From Paraburkholderia sp. Tr-20389 (GTDB lineage: Bacteria > Pseudomonadota > Gammaproteobacteria > Burkholderiales > Burkholderiaceae), in assembly GCF_017104565.1 (NCBI RefSeq), contig NZ_JAAGPD010000033.1, positions 62,001 through 126,000 of the forward strand: a stretch of 64,000 bases of DNA, in the 5' to 3' direction. Positions 33,989 to 42,900 of the stretch are shown here, in pieces. The first letter of the stretch is position 1, and every line of letters starts with the position of its first letter. Made by a program: the position numbers and the translations under genes. The notes beneath the pieces are model-generated. The model saw only the letters and a program-made list of their open reading frames with translations. It was not told where the DNA came from and did not search any database.

Positions 33989-34930
33989 TCAAACGATGGC
34001 GGAAGCGGGCTGCTCGCGCCGCGCGAGCGCGACCATCGAAGCAACCGCGCAGGAAGCGAGCCGTGTGATCACGGAGTCCGCGCGGCTCGTGAGGATGATG
34101 GGCACCTTCGCGCCGAGCACGATGCCAGCGGCATCCGCGCCCGCCAGAAAGGTGAGGCTCTTCGCGAGCATGTTGCCCGCTTCGAGATCGGGCACGACGA
34201 GCACGTTCGCGCGACCCGCGACGGGCGACTCGATGCCCTTGATCTTCGCGGCTTCTTCGTTGATCGCGTTGTCGAGCGCGAGCGGGCCGTCGAGTATGCC
34301 GCCCTTGATCTGCCCGCGGTCGGCCATCTTGCACAGTGCGGCGGCGTCGAGCGTCGACGGCACCTTGGAGTTGACCGTTTCCATCGCCGAGAGAATCGCC
34401 ACACGTACCACGGGAACACGCAGCGCATGCGCGAGGTCGATCGCGTTTTGCACGATGTCGCGCTTTTCGTCGAGCGTCGGCGAGATGTTGACGGCTGCGT
34501 CGGTGATGATGAGGGCCTCGTCGTGGCCCGGCACGTCCATGATGAAACAATGGCTCACGCGCCGTTCGGTGCGCAGGCCCGTGCTGCGGGAGACCACTGC
34601 GCCCATCAGTTCGTCCGTGTGCAGCGAGCCTTTCATCAGCGCTTGCGCGCGGCCTTCGTGGACCAGTTGCACTGCGATCTCCGCGGCCGCGTGGCTATGC
34701 GGCGCGTCGACGATGGGCAGGTCGCCGAGATCGAGATTGCCTTCCTTCGCGGCTGCTTCGATCTTCTCGCGCGGACCGACGAGGATCGGCGCGATCAGCT
34801 TCATGCGCGCGGCTTCGACGACGGCCGACAGCGAATCGTGATCGCAGGGATGCGCGACGGCTGTCGGCGTCGGCGGGAGCGTGGCCGCAAAGGCGACGAG
34901 ACGCTCGTATTTTTCGCGCTTGTGTTCCAT
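33989..34930 (-). CDS. Phosphate acetyl/butyryltransferase
   Basis: 313-residue phosphotransacylase, the short form resembling phosphate acetyl/butyryltransferases, making acyl phosphate from acyl-CoA. Motifs include IAPILVGPREKIE, ALMKGSLHTDELMGAV, HCFIMDVPGHDEALIITDAAVN and QIKGGILDGPLALDNAI, with RANVLVVPDLEAGNMLAKSL near the C-terminus. It lacks the N-terminal DRTGG/P-loop region of long Pta enzymes. It lies between the DUF3141 gene (86 bases upstream) and ackA, so the acyl phosphate is likely passed to AckA. Choice between acetyl and butyryl substrate cannot be made from sequence. Confidence 0.9.
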   Translation of the reverse strand: MEHKREKYERLVAFAATLPPTPTAVAHPCDHDSLSAVVEAARMKLIAPILVGPREKIEAAAKEGNLDLGDLPIVDAPHSHAAAEIAVQLVHEGRAQALMKGSLHTDELMGAVVSRSTGLRTERRVSHCFIMDVPGHDEALIITDAAVNISPTLDEKRDIVQNAIDLAHALRVPVVRVAILSAMETVNSKVPSTLDAAALCKMADRGQIKGGILDGPLALDNAINEEAAKIKGIESPVAGRANVLVVPDLEAGNMLAKSLTFLAGADAAGIVLGAKVPIILTSRADSVITRLASCAVASMVALARREQPASAIV

Positions 34931-35016
34931 GTTGCGTGCCCTCGTAGGTGAACCGATCCGTGCCCGTCATGCGCGGCGGAACGTGAACGTCCGCTCGCGC
35001 ATGACGATGCCTTCTG

Positions 35017-37302
35017 TCATTCGACCTGCTGACGCGCCGGTTCCGCACGCCGCGCCGTCTTCTTCTTCGATGCCGATTCGAAGATCGTCAGGACGCGGGC
35101 GAGATCGGCGCGTTCGCTATCTTCGAGCGGCAGCATCGTGCTGAGTTCGTCGATATCGCGCGCGGCGGTGCGGATATTGTCGGGTGGTGCATTGGAGAGC
35201 AGGCCGGGCAGCGCGTCGATCGCGGCTTCGCTGTCGAGGCGCAGCAGCGCGGCCTGTTCACGCACGACATGCTTGAAATACAGAATGCCCTGATCGGAGA
35301 GCTTGCTCAGCATCTCGCGCGCGAGATTGAAGCGCCGTTCATCCGCTTCGCCGCGCGTGCGCCGCACATACAGGAGCGCGCGTACGCTCGCCTCGACGAG
35401 ACCGCCTTGCGTCATGTCGTTGCGCAGACGCTCGTGTTCCGCGACGATCGAGGCGTCGCGCTCTTCCTTGTCGCCCGGTGCCGTCAGCGCGGCATTCGCT
35501 GCGCTGTCGCTCTGCGGCGGAAGACCCGCGAACGCCTGCAGCCAGGGCGCGCCATAGATGGTTTCGAAAGCCTGTTCGACGGCGGCGTCGCGCATATCGC
35601 GATAGAAATCGAGCGACGCGATGATCGCGTTCGACATGGCCGTTTGCATCTGCATGAACGGATTGTCTTCCGCGACGGGCGTGCGCGCTTCCTTCACGCT
35701 GGCGGCGGCTTGCGCGACCGACGACGCAAACGGATTGCGATCGGACCATAACTCGTATGTCACGCGCAGCGGATGCAGCTTGCTCGACACATCGGCTGTC
35801 CACGGCGTCGTGCAGGCGCGCACCCACGGTTGCAGGAAGCTGCGATACATGCCGAGGTTGAAGCGCGACAGATAGGCGGCCGTTGCAAAGCGCCTGTCGC
35901 TCTCGGGATCGGGTTGCACGATCTCGCGCACGTCGGCGATCGTGCGCGGCGAGATCGACAATACATACTGGCCTTGCACGAGATCCGCATGCGTCGTCTC
36001 CTCGGTCTTCGCGCCCATATGCGCTTCGTAGAGGCCGGACGGCAGCAGGTCGATCAGATCGATGTTGCTGACGAACTCGCGATGTTCCTTCTTGCCCGTG
36101 CTGCTCGACACGAAGATGCCGAGATGGCCGATGCTGTCGTGCGTCGCGTAGACGATGGTCTGGTCGTGGCCGAGCAGATCGGCGTCGTCGCGATAGAGGT
36201 CGGTGATCCAGCCGAGCGCCTGCGGCGGCGGCGTGATGTTGTCGCCATACGAGCAGAACACGACGATAGGCGAACGGATGTTGCGCAGGTCGAGCCGCAC
36301 GCCTTCGGACGTCACGATCTCGCCGCTCACGAAGCGGTTGCCGACGAACAGGTTGTCGACGATGTATTGCATCTCGGCCGCGTTCAGAAACACATGGCCG
36401 CCCCAATACTTTTCGAAGCCGAGATAGCGCTGCCCTTCCGTGTCGACGTTCGCGTACAGGTTGTATTGCTTGGTCCAGAGCGTGTTCGCGGGGTTCAGGT
36501 TCTCGAAGTTCTCGACGAGCCACGCGCCGTCGAAGCGGCCATCGCCGAGATCGCCCGTGAGCGCCGTGAGCCACGAGCCGCCGAGCATGCCGCCCGAATA
36601 GCGCATCGGGTTCTTGCCGCGCCAGCCTGCCCAGTACGACACGGGCGCGCCTGCGACGACGATCGGTCCGAACAGGTCGGGGCGCATCGAGGCCGTCATC
36701 AGCACTTGCCAGCCTGCCTGGCAATTGGCGATCACGGCGGGTTTGCCGGGGCTGCCGGGATGCAGTTCGATCACCTTTTCGAGGAACGCGGCTTCCGCGA
36801 GCATCACGTCTTCGACGGTCTGTCCCGGCACGGGGTCGGGCAGGAAGCCGACGAAATAGCAGGGATGGCCGGCGCGCAGCGCAGCGCCGATTTCGCTATC
36901 GCGCTTGAATCCGCCGATGCCGGGACCGTGCCCCGCGCGCGGATCGACCACCACGAACGGACGCAGACGGCCGGGATCGCGTCCTTCCACGAGATCGCGG
37001 TCGGGCTTCAGGTCGTCGGGCGCGACGATGCGCACGAGCCCGTAATTCACGGGGCGCGGCAAGGTGCGTCCATCGACGACGAGATCCGTGCCGAAGTCGA
37101 GCACGTTGGGCACGCGCTCCTGCAAGTGAGCCTGATACTGATTGCCGCGCTCGCGCATCACGTCGGCGAACAGCACGCCGCGCTGCCATGCATCGACGGC
37201 ATACGCATAGCCTTGCGCGAACAGATTGCCCGGCATCGACGCGAAAGGCATCGGCGCGGTGAACGTGCTGGATGAAGCGGAGATCGGTTGAGACTGATTC
37301 AT
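35017..37302 (-). CDS. DUF3141 protein, PhaC-like alpha/beta hydrolase
   Basis: 761-residue cytoplasmic protein of the DUF3141 family, distantly related to class III PHA synthases. The alpha/beta-hydrolase core includes VVVDPRAGHGPGIGGFKRDSE, the nucleophile elbow AVIANCQAGWQV with Cys194 in the place of the PhaC catalytic Cys, the acid in FCSYGDNITPPPQALGW and the histidine in HDSIGHLGIFVSS. The C-terminal 300 residues are helical and unrelated to PhaC. The start at 37302 has GGGAG about 10 bases upstream. It is first in an operon with pta, ackA and fabI. Its biochemical activity is not established; polymer synthesis or acyl transfer from CoA are reasonable hypotheses. Confidence 0.88.
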   Translation of the reverse strand: MNQSQPISASSSTFTAPMPFASMPGNLFAQGYAYAVDAWQRGVLFADVMRERGNQYQAHLQERVPNVLDFGTDLVVDGRTLPRPVNYGLVRIVAPDDLKPDRDLVEGRDPGRLRPFVVVDPRAGHGPGIGGFKRDSEIGAALRAGHPCYFVGFLPDPVPGQTVEDVMLAEAAFLEKVIELHPGSPGKPAVIANCQAGWQVLMTASMRPDLFGPIVVAGAPVSYWAGWRGKNPMRYSGGMLGGSWLTALTGDLGDGRFDGAWLVENFENLNPANTLWTKQYNLYANVDTEGQRYLGFEKYWGGHVFLNAAEMQYIVDNLFVGNRFVSGEIVTSEGVRLDLRNIRSPIVVFCSYGDNITPPPQALGWITDLYRDDADLLGHDQTIVYATHDSIGHLGIFVSSSTGKKEHREFVSNIDLIDLLPSGLYEAHMGAKTEETTHADLVQGQYVLSISPRTIADVREIVQPDPESDRRFATAAYLSRFNLGMYRSFLQPWVRACTTPWTADVSSKLHPLRVTYELWSDRNPFASSVAQAAASVKEARTPVAEDNPFMQMQTAMSNAIIASLDFYRDMRDAAVEQAFETIYGAPWLQAFAGLPPQSDSAANAALTAPGDKEERDASIVAEHERLRNDMTQGGLVEASVRALLYVRRTRGEADERRFNLAREMLSKLSDQGILYFKHVVREQAALLRLDSEAAIDALPGLLSNAPPDNIRTAARDIDELSTMLPLEDSERADLARVLTIFESASKKKTARRAEPARQQVE

Positions 37303-37451
37303 GGTCGGATCTGCTCCCTCAAAGGGTCGGTGCCGCGTTCTCATGCGAGACTGCATGCGCGCATCAAACAGGCGATGCGTGCAGCGTCGCGGCGAGTCAA
37401 GCGGCCTGATACCAGGGCGAGACTTCAACGCGCCTCGAATGAGGCGCGGCT

Positions 37452-37465
37452 TCGATCAAGATCAG
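37452..37465 (-). promoter_or_regulatory. Possible FNR/Anr-type site
   Basis: CTGATCTTGATCGA differs from TTGATNNNNATCAA at two consensus positions. Oxygen-dependent control would suit the acetate-forming operon downstream, but a match of this quality can occur by chance. Confidence 0.3.
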
Positions 37466-37647
37466 CGAAAAAAATGGCAGAAGCATGACGCTTTGATGAA
37501 TGCGGACATCGGACATACCTTAAGCATCATCCGGTGCTTGTTGCGTTGCGTCATCAACTCAGTTTAGGACGGGATAATTTTTCTGGCAATCGAAAAAGTG
37601 CCTATACGTGTGCGCAATTTGAAGCAGGCTTACGACTGCAATGACAT

Positions 37648-37681
37648 CGATCAACGCAATCGCAAACGTCTGCGTTGATCG
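37648..37681 (-). terminator. Inverted repeat downstream of the acyl-CoA dehydrogenase
   Basis: CGATCAACGCA (37648-37658) and TGCGTTGATCG (37671-37681) form a perfect 11-bp stem with a 12-base loop, 14 bases past the stop codon. There is no T tract, so it may be a terminator of the hairpin-only kind or an operator. Confidence 0.45.
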
Positions 37682-37694
37682 ACGTAGTATCGCT

Positions 37695-38849
37695 TTAGCG
37701 GCTTGCGTCGCGAATCATGTTACGCGCAATGACCAGTTGCTGGATCTGCGTCGTGCCTTCGTAAATGCGGAACAGGCGTACATCGCGATAGAAGCGTTCG
37801 ACGGCATAGTCGGACACATAACCTGCGCCGCCGTGAATCTGCACCGCGCGATCGGCGACGCGTCCGCACATCTCCGACGCGAACAGCTTGCAGCACGATG
37901 CTTCCGTCGATACGTCCTGTTTCTCGTCGCGGCGGCGCGCGGCGTCGAGCACCATCGAACGCGCGGCGTAGATTTCCGCGCGGCTGTCGGCGAGCATGGC
38001 CTGCACGAGCTGAAATTCGGCAATCGGCTGGCCGAACTGCTTGCGCTCCATTGCGTAGCGCAGCGCGTCGTCGAGCATGCGCTCGGCCGCACCGACGCAG
38101 ATTGCAGAGATATGCAGGCGGCCTTTGTCGAGTACCTTCATCGCCGTCTTGAAGCCGACACCTTCCTTGCCGCCGATGATGTTCGACGCAGGCACGCGGC
38201 AGTTCTCGAAGATCACGTCGCAGGTATGCGCGCCTTTCTGGCCCATCTTTTTGTCGATCTTGCCCAGCGACAAACCGGGCGTGCCTTGCTCGACGATGAA
38301 CGCCGAGATGCCGCCCGCACCCTTGATATCCGGATTGGTGCGCGCCATCACCGTATAGATGCCGGCTTCGGGTGCGTTGGTAATGAAACGCTTGGTTCCA
38401 TTGATCACATAATGGTCATCATCGCGCACGGCTGTCGTGCGCAGCGACGCGGCATCCGAGCCCGAGCCCGGTTCCGTCAGCGCGAACGAAGCGATCAGTT
38501 CGCCCGATGCGAGCTTCGGCAAATAGTATTGCTTCTGCTCGTCCGTGCCGTCGATGATGAGCCCTTGCGAACCGATGCCGTTGTTCGTGCCGATCAGCGA
38601 GCGGAACGCGGGCGAGGTCTTCGCGATCTCGAACGCAGCGAGCACTTCCTCTTCCATCGTCAGACCGAGGCCGCCGTATTCCTCGGGAATCGACAGGCCG
38701 AAGAGACCGAGTTCGCGCATTTCGCCGACGATGTCGGCGGGGATTTCATCCGTTTCGGCGACTTCGTTTTCGGCGGGCACGAGACGCTCGCGCACGAAGC
38801 GCGACAGCGAATCGAGAAGAATGGAAAGTGTTTCCTGATCGCGGATCAT
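37695..38849 (-). CDS. Acyl-CoA dehydrogenase
   Basis: 384-residue FAD-dependent acyl-CoA dehydrogenase, normal length for short/medium-chain enzymes. The FAD/substrate signature ASFALTEPGSGSDAASLRT is followed by FITNAPEAG, and the C-terminal motif RLFRIYEGTTQIQQLVIAR places the catalytic Glu in YEGT. VQIHGGAGYV is also conserved. The electron acceptor would be ETF. It stands upstream of the DUF3141 operon on the same strand, separated by about 390 bases with an inverted repeat, so it is probably transcribed separately. Chain-length specificity is unknown. Confidence 0.94.
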   Translation of the reverse strand: MIRDQETLSILLDSLSRFVRERLVPAENEVAETDEIPADIVGEMRELGLFGLSIPEEYGGLGLTMEEEVLAAFEIAKTSPAFRSLIGTNNGIGSQGLIIDGTDEQKQYYLPKLASGELIASFALTEPGSGSDAASLRTTAVRDDDHYVINGTKRFITNAPEAGIYTVMARTNPDIKGAGGISAFIVEQGTPGLSLGKIDKKMGQKGAHTCDVIFENCRVPASNIIGGKEGVGFKTAMKVLDKGRLHISAICVGAAERMLDDALRYAMERKQFGQPIAEFQLVQAMLADSRAEIYAARSMVLDAARRRDEKQDVSTEASCCKLFASEMCGRVADRAVQIHGGAGYVSDYAVERFYRDVRLFRIYEGTTQIQQLVIARNMIRDASR

Positions 38850-38954
38850 CGTGTTACCTGTGCAAGACGCAGTTGATCTGGCCGGTCATTGTAGAGACGG
38901 ACGCGCGGATTCGCCAACCGGCCGGTCAGCGAACATGCGGCGGGCGCTCTGGCA

Positions 38955-39791
38955 TTACCAGTTTCGCGCGGAAGGCTGCGTGTCGCGGCTCGATGCGCCG
39001 CCGGGGCCATACGGATCGGGATTGCCGAAGCGCGACATCGAGCCGTCGCTGCGCGCGCGATTCAGTTCGTCGCGTACATCGGCGCGGGTTTTCGATGCAT
39101 CGCGGATCGAGGCGCCGGGCGCTTCGTCGTTTGGCTTGCCGGGCGCGATGACGGGGGCGGCGGGTGGTGCGGGCGGTTCTTCAGTTGTTGTCGTTGTCGC
39201 CGTTTGTGTTGCGGCTTCAGGCTCTGGTTGCGCGTTTTGAATGTCGCTTGTCGTGTCGTTCTTTGCGCTGGTTGAACGGATATCGACGGGCGGCGGCGGG
39301 TTGTTGACTGAAAGGTCTTCCTCTTCGTCATGGTCCGTCACATGATGCACGCGCGCATGCAGCGTCTTGCGCGACGCATGCGCGTGCGTCGCGGATCTCG
39401 CATCGCCTTGCCGGTCGAATGTCGACGTCTGCACGCCGCGCGCCATCGCTTCGCGCGCAGCCAGTTCCTTCTGAAGCATGAGGGCTTGAGGTTCGTTTGC
39501 GCGCATCGTCAGCACGGCATCGAGCAGCACGCGTGCGGAGGCGAGGTCATTGCTTTGCAGACTGTCGTGCACCGCCTGCAACACGCGTGCGATGCCGGCG
39601 TTCTGCGGATCGTCGACGGGCGCGTCGGGTATCACGGGCAGCGCGCCGGACGCGAGCGACGCATCGATGTGGCCGTCCGCTTCCTTCGCCGACGACTCGC
39701 GATTGCCGAAGCGGAGCCCGAGTGTCGCGAGCGCCAGCGCGCCGATCAGCACGCCGCCTGCCACGAACATTCTGCTGGATTCGCTCATCAT
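38955..39791 (-). CDS. Membrane-anchored low-complexity protein, unknown function
   Basis: 278 residues. One N-terminal membrane helix (FVAGGVLIGALALATLGL) anchors a long periplasmic part. Residues about 60-125 are helical, with VLQAVHDSLQSNDLASARVLLDAVLTMR and EPQALMLQKELAAREAM, resembling a TPR-like helix pair. The rest is low-complexity Thr/Pro/Glu/Ala (TATTTTTEEPPAPPAAP) and ends with NPDPYGPGGASSRD. The start at 39791 has AAGGAA upstream. No family is recognised; the layout fits an envelope scaffold or secretion-accessory protein, which is only a guess. Confidence 0.7.
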   Translation of the reverse strand: MMSESSRMFVAGGVLIGALALATLGLRFGNRESSAKEADGHIDASLASGALPVIPDAPVDDPQNAGIARVLQAVHDSLQSNDLASARVLLDAVLTMRANEPQALMLQKELAAREAMARGVQTSTFDRQGDARSATHAHASRKTLHARVHHVTDHDEEEDLSVNNPPPPVDIRSTSAKNDTTSDIQNAQPEPEAATQTATTTTTEEPPAPPAAPVIAPGKPNDEAPGASIRDASKTRADVRDELNRARSDGSMSRFGNPDPYGPGGASSRDTQPSARNW

Positions 39792-40021
39792 CGCGCGTTC
39801 CTTGAAACGGATATCGCACAGGTCGCTAACGCATCGCACCGCCCGCAATCGGCAGACGAAACAGACGCGGCAAGCGCGCGCGTCCAATACGAGTTGTAGC
39901 AGCAATTAGCTGCCGAAAGGCCGCTGTTGTGCAAAAACACCTGCCGGCATTCGTCGCATGTTTGAATGATGTGCCGCCATTTTCCAGTAGCATGGCGCCA
40001 ACGCGCTTTTCGGGGAGTCGC

Positions 40022-40744
40022 ATGGGTTATCTGTTGGTACTGGCTGTCGGTCTTGCCGCGGGTACGTTGAGCGGTGTGATCGGCACGGGTTCGTCGATGC
40101 TGCTGATGCCCGTGCTCGTGATGCTGTTCGGCCCGCAACAGGCGGTGCCCATCATGGCGATCGCCGCGATCATGGGCAATTTCGGCAAGGTGCTTGCGTG
40201 GTGGCGCGAGATCGACTGGCGCGCGTGCGGCGCGTATTGCGCGACGGCCGTGCCGGGCGCGGCGCTCGGCGTGCGCACGCTGCTCGCGCTGCCGCCGCAT
40301 GCCGTCGAGATCGCGTTGGGCCTGTTCTTCGTCGCGATGGTGCCCGCGCGCCGCTGGCTCGCGCGCCGCGCGGTCCGCTTTTCGCCGTGGCATCTTGCTG
40401 CCATCGGCGGGCCCGTCGGCTTTCTGACAGGCATCGTCGTGTCGACGGGACCGATCACGGTGCCCGTGTTCATGGGCTACGGTCTCGTGAAAGGCGCGTT
40501 TCTCGCGACGGAAGCGGCCGGCTCGCTCGCCGTCTATGCCGCGAAAGTCGCGGCCTTCAATCACTTCGGCGCGCTGCCGCTGCATGTGGTGCTCGACGGG
40601 CTGATCACGGGGTCCGCGCTGATGGCGGGCGCATTCTGTGCGCGCCGCATCGTCGTGCGCATGAGTCCCGGCACGTTCAGGCTGGTCGTCGACGGACTGA
40701 TGCTCTCATCCGGTTTGTCGCTGCTGTGGGCGGCGGGCCGCTGA
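40022..40744 (+). CDS. TauE/SafE family anion exporter
   Basis: 240-residue inner-membrane protein with about seven to eight helices, of the sulfite/sulfonate exporter TauE/SafE family. Typical features are the N-terminal [25 protein letters not shown] and the internal repeat-like [22 protein letters not shown]. The ATG at 40022 follows GGGGAG by four bases, which decides against the longer frame from 39929. The substrate is usually an organosulfur or other anion; nothing nearby fixes it. The YbjQ gene lies 31 bases downstream on the same strand. Confidence 0.9.
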   Translation: MGYLLVLAVGLAAGTLSGVIGTGSSMLLMPVLVMLFGPQQAVPIMAIAAIMGNFGKVLAWWREIDWRACGAYCATAVPGAALGVRTLLALPPHAVEIALGLFFVAMVPARRWLARRAVRFSPWHLAAIGGPVGFLTGIVVSTGPITVPVFMGYGLVKGAFLATEAAGSLAVYAAKVAAFNHFGALPLHVVLDGLITGSALMAGAFCARRIVVRMSPGTFRLVVDGLMLSSGLSLLWAAGR

Positions 40745-40775
40745 ACCAAACGAATCAACCAGCGGAGGAAACGAC

Positions 40776-41117
40776 ATGATCGAACGACACATGGTCTCCA
40801 CGACCTTCGATTTGCCCGGCCATACCGTCGATGCATCGCTAGGCATGGTACGCGGCATCATCGTGCGCTCGCGCTCCGTGGTGGGATCGATAGGCGCGGG
40901 GTTGCAGACGATCTTCGGCGGCAACATCTCGCTGTACACGTCGCTGTGCGAGCGTGCGCGGCAGGACGCCTACGAGCGCATGCTGGCCGAAGCGGGGATG
41001 CTCGGAGCGAATGCCATCATCGGCATGCGCTACGATGCGACCGAGATCGGCGCGGGCGTGACGGAAGTGCTCTGCTACGGCACCGCCGTGCACGCACGCC
41101 GCAACGTCAACGTATAA
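40776..41117 (+). CDS. YbjQ/UPF0145 family protein
   Basis: 113 residues of the YbjQ (DUF74) family, which forms pentameric beta-rich rings and is suspected to bind heavy metals. Motifs include [50 protein letters not shown] and [10 protein letters not shown]. The ATG follows GCGGAGGAAACGAC. It is followed after 29 bases by a Pmp3-like membrane protein, and both may belong to the transcript starting at the exporter gene. Function is not established. Confidence 0.87.
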   Translation: MIERHMVSTTFDLPGHTVDASLGMVRGIIVRSRSVVGSIGAGLQTIFGGNISLYTSLCERARQDAYERMLAEAGMLGANAIIGMRYDATEIGAGVTEVLCYGTAVHARRNVNV

Positions 41118-41146
41118 CCAGGTTTTTTCAACCAGAAGGAAATCTC

Positions 41147-41338
41147 ATGCGTCTGTTGCTTGCCCTGCTCTTGCCGTGGTTCCAGTTCTTCACGATCGGC
41201 CGACCGATCGCGGGGATCATCTGCCTCGTGCTGCAGCTCACGATCATCGGCTGGCTGCCCGCGGCGATCTGGTCGGTCTACGCACTGAGCCAGTACAAGA
41301 CCGATCGCAAGATCGAAGAGGCGCTCGGCCGGCGCTGA
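41147..41338 (+). CDS. YqaE/Pmp3-like small membrane protein
   Basis: 63-residue protein with two hydrophobic helices (LLLALLLPWFQFFTIGRPIAG and IICLVLQLTIIGWLPAAIWSVYAL), the plan of the UPF0057/Pmp3 family of stress-induced proteolipids, although the order of conserved Pro/Gly residues is loose. The basic tail KTDRKIEEALGRR would face the cytoplasm. AGAAGGAA gives a good ribosome-binding site. It follows the YbjQ gene by 29 bases. The product may help adjust membrane potential or salt tolerance, as inferred from the family. Confidence 0.72.
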   Translation: MRLLLALLLPWFQFFTIGRPIAGIICLVLQLTIIGWLPAAIWSVYALSQYKTDRKIEEALGRR

Positions 41339-41485
41339 TCGGCGTATTCGGGGCCACGCGCCGTGTGAAGCGGGCGGCGTTCAAGGCGGTTGCAACCGAT
41401 CGCAACCGTCGGCCTCAAGCAAACGTGCATCGTGGCCGATAACCAGACGTTGGGCCCTGTAGCGGGCCCCAATGCAACGGCCCCG

Positions 41486-42580
41486 ATGAGCACACCACAC
41501 ACGCCCCAGTCCGTCCGTCTTCGCGCACTCGTCGATACGGTGCAACGCAACGAACGCACGTTGCGCCGCTTCCAGGATGTCGAACTTCAACTGATTCGCG
41601 CGCAGGATTTCCAGTCCCTTTGCCGCGTGCTGCTCGATTATCTGCCGCGCGAGTTCGGACTGGAGTGCGTGATGCTCTGGCTCAACGACACGCTGCCGCT
41701 GCTGCATGAGATGGCCTCGCGTCACGTGATCCAGCCGGCGAACGGAGGCCCGGTCGCGTCACTGAAGACGTCGCGTGAAATCGGCGACGCGGCGACGCGT
41801 CTGTGTCCGCAAGGACGTCCTTGGCTGGGCACCGCCGCATCGATGGACGATGCAACGCACGACGCGCTCTGTACCCGCGATATGCAGGCGGCCAGCGTCG
41901 CGCTGCTGCCTCTTGCCGCCAACGGCCAACTGAGCGGCTATCTGTGCCTCGGCAGCGACAACGCCAGCCGCTTCGCGGCGGGCATGGCGACGGACATGCT
42001 GGAACGCTTCGCCGTGATCGTGGCGGCGAGCCTCGATAACGTCGCGCATCGCGAGCAGCTCGAACGGCTCGGTGCAACCGATGCGTTGACGGGTCTGCCC
42101 AATCGACGCTATTTCGACGAGCGTCTGCGCGAAGAGACGACGCGTGCGTCGCGCTACCGTCTGCCGCTCGGCTGCCTCTTCATCGATATCGACGGCTTCA
42201 AGCCGATCAACGATGTACACGGCCATGCAGTCGGCGACCGCGCGCTCGCGCTGGTCGGCGCATGTCTGCGCAAGCAGACGCGCCTCGGCGACACGATCGC
42301 GCGGTATGGCGGCGAAGAGTTCGCCGTGTTGCTGCAAGGCGACCTGAAGGATTCGCTGGTGGTGGCCGAGCGCATGCGCACGGCCGTCGCGCAACTCGAA
42401 CTGCACGACGACAGCGGCGCGCGCATACCGCTGACGGTGTCGATCGGCGTATCCGCGCATGCGATGCAGCTCGGCGCCGATCTCGACCGGCTTGGCCGCA
42501 CGCTCGTCGACGAAGCGGACCGCGCGATGTACAAGGCGAAAGCCGACGGGCGCAATCGCGTGGTGACGCTCGTCACCTGA
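41486..42580 (+). CDS. Diguanylate cyclase with N-terminal GAF/DUF484-like sensor
   Basis: 364-residue cytoplasmic c-di-GMP synthase. A helical stretch (RNERTLRRFQDVELQLIRAQD) leads to a GAF/DUF484-like domain (LLDYLPREFGLECVMLWLN through VALLPLAANGQLSGYLCLGS). The GGDEF domain has GGEEF at 275-279 and an intact inhibitory site RLGD at 266-269, so product feedback is expected. The true start is uncertain: ATG 41486 gives MSTPHTPQ, while TTG at 41390 is in frame further upstream. It has no membrane segment. It is one of two c-di-GMP synthesis genes in the window and may feed the riboswitch at 26.2 kb. Confidence 0.9.
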   Translation: MSTPHTPQSVRLRALVDTVQRNERTLRRFQDVELQLIRAQDFQSLCRVLLDYLPREFGLECVMLWLNDTLPLLHEMASRHVIQPANGGPVASLKTSREIGDAATRLCPQGRPWLGTAASMDDATHDALCTRDMQAASVALLPLAANGQLSGYLCLGSDNASRFAAGMATDMLERFAVIVAASLDNVAHREQLERLGATDALTGLPNRRYFDERLREETTRASRYRLPLGCLFIDIDGFKPINDVHGHAVGDRALALVGACLRKQTRLGDTIARYGGEEFAVLLQGDLKDSLVVAERMRTAVAQLELHDDSGARIPLTVSIGVSAHAMQLGADLDRLGRTLVDEADRAMYKAKADGRNRVVTLVT

Positions 42581-42586
42581 CGCGTG

Positions 42587-42826
42587 CTAGTCGTCGACGA
42601 ACAGCATCGACACGTAGAGGATCGTCGACACGACGATGATGCCGACGCCGACGAACACCTTCGTGCGATTGAATTCGAGCCCGCCGTTGATCGCGACGGC
42701 GATGCCCGCGACGGCCGACAGCGTGCCGATCGCGGCCAGCACGACGTGAGCCTTGCTCCAGATCATCTTGCGGCGCGCGCGGCGCTTTGGGGAGTTCCAG
42801 GGTTCGATAGGCATCGGATTGACCAT
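42587..42826 (-). CDS. Small two-helix membrane protein, unknown function
   Basis: 79 residues: a basic cytoplasmic N-terminus (SPKRRARRKMIWSK) and two hydrophobic helices (VVLAAIGTLSAVAGIAVAI and VFVGVGIIVVSTILYVSMLF). The start could be 42826 or ATG 42814; neither has a clear ribosome-binding site. No family is recognised. It converges with the diguanylate cyclase gene, 6 bases apart. Confidence 0.6.
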   Translation of the reverse strand: MVNPMPIEPWNSPKRRARRKMIWSKAHVVLAAIGTLSAVAGIAVAINGGLEFNRTKVFVGVGIIVVSTILYVSMLFVDD

Positions 42827-42900
42827 GCGGGCAGTGACCGGCAGCGATATGTCTCGCCCGCGTCATATGCCGGGCGAGACGGAAGGGCGCAAGCAGCCCG

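Larger units (their letters stand above)
37303..37694. other. Promoter region of the DUF3141 operon
   Basis: About 390 bases with no gene. On the minus strand CTGATCTTGATCGA (37452-37465) matches the FNR/Anr consensus TTGAT-N4-ATCAA at 8 of 10 positions, 150 bases before the operon start. A perfect dyad lies at 37648-37681, next to the acyl-CoA dehydrogenase stop. Confidence 0.5.

Noticed and set aside
35773-37275. 500-codon frame antisense to the DUF3141 gene
   Set aside because: Shadow translation with no recognisable domain.
41450-41468. GGGCCC inverted repeat as terminator
   Set aside because: No T tract and it lies close to or inside the 5' end of the diguanylate cyclase frame.
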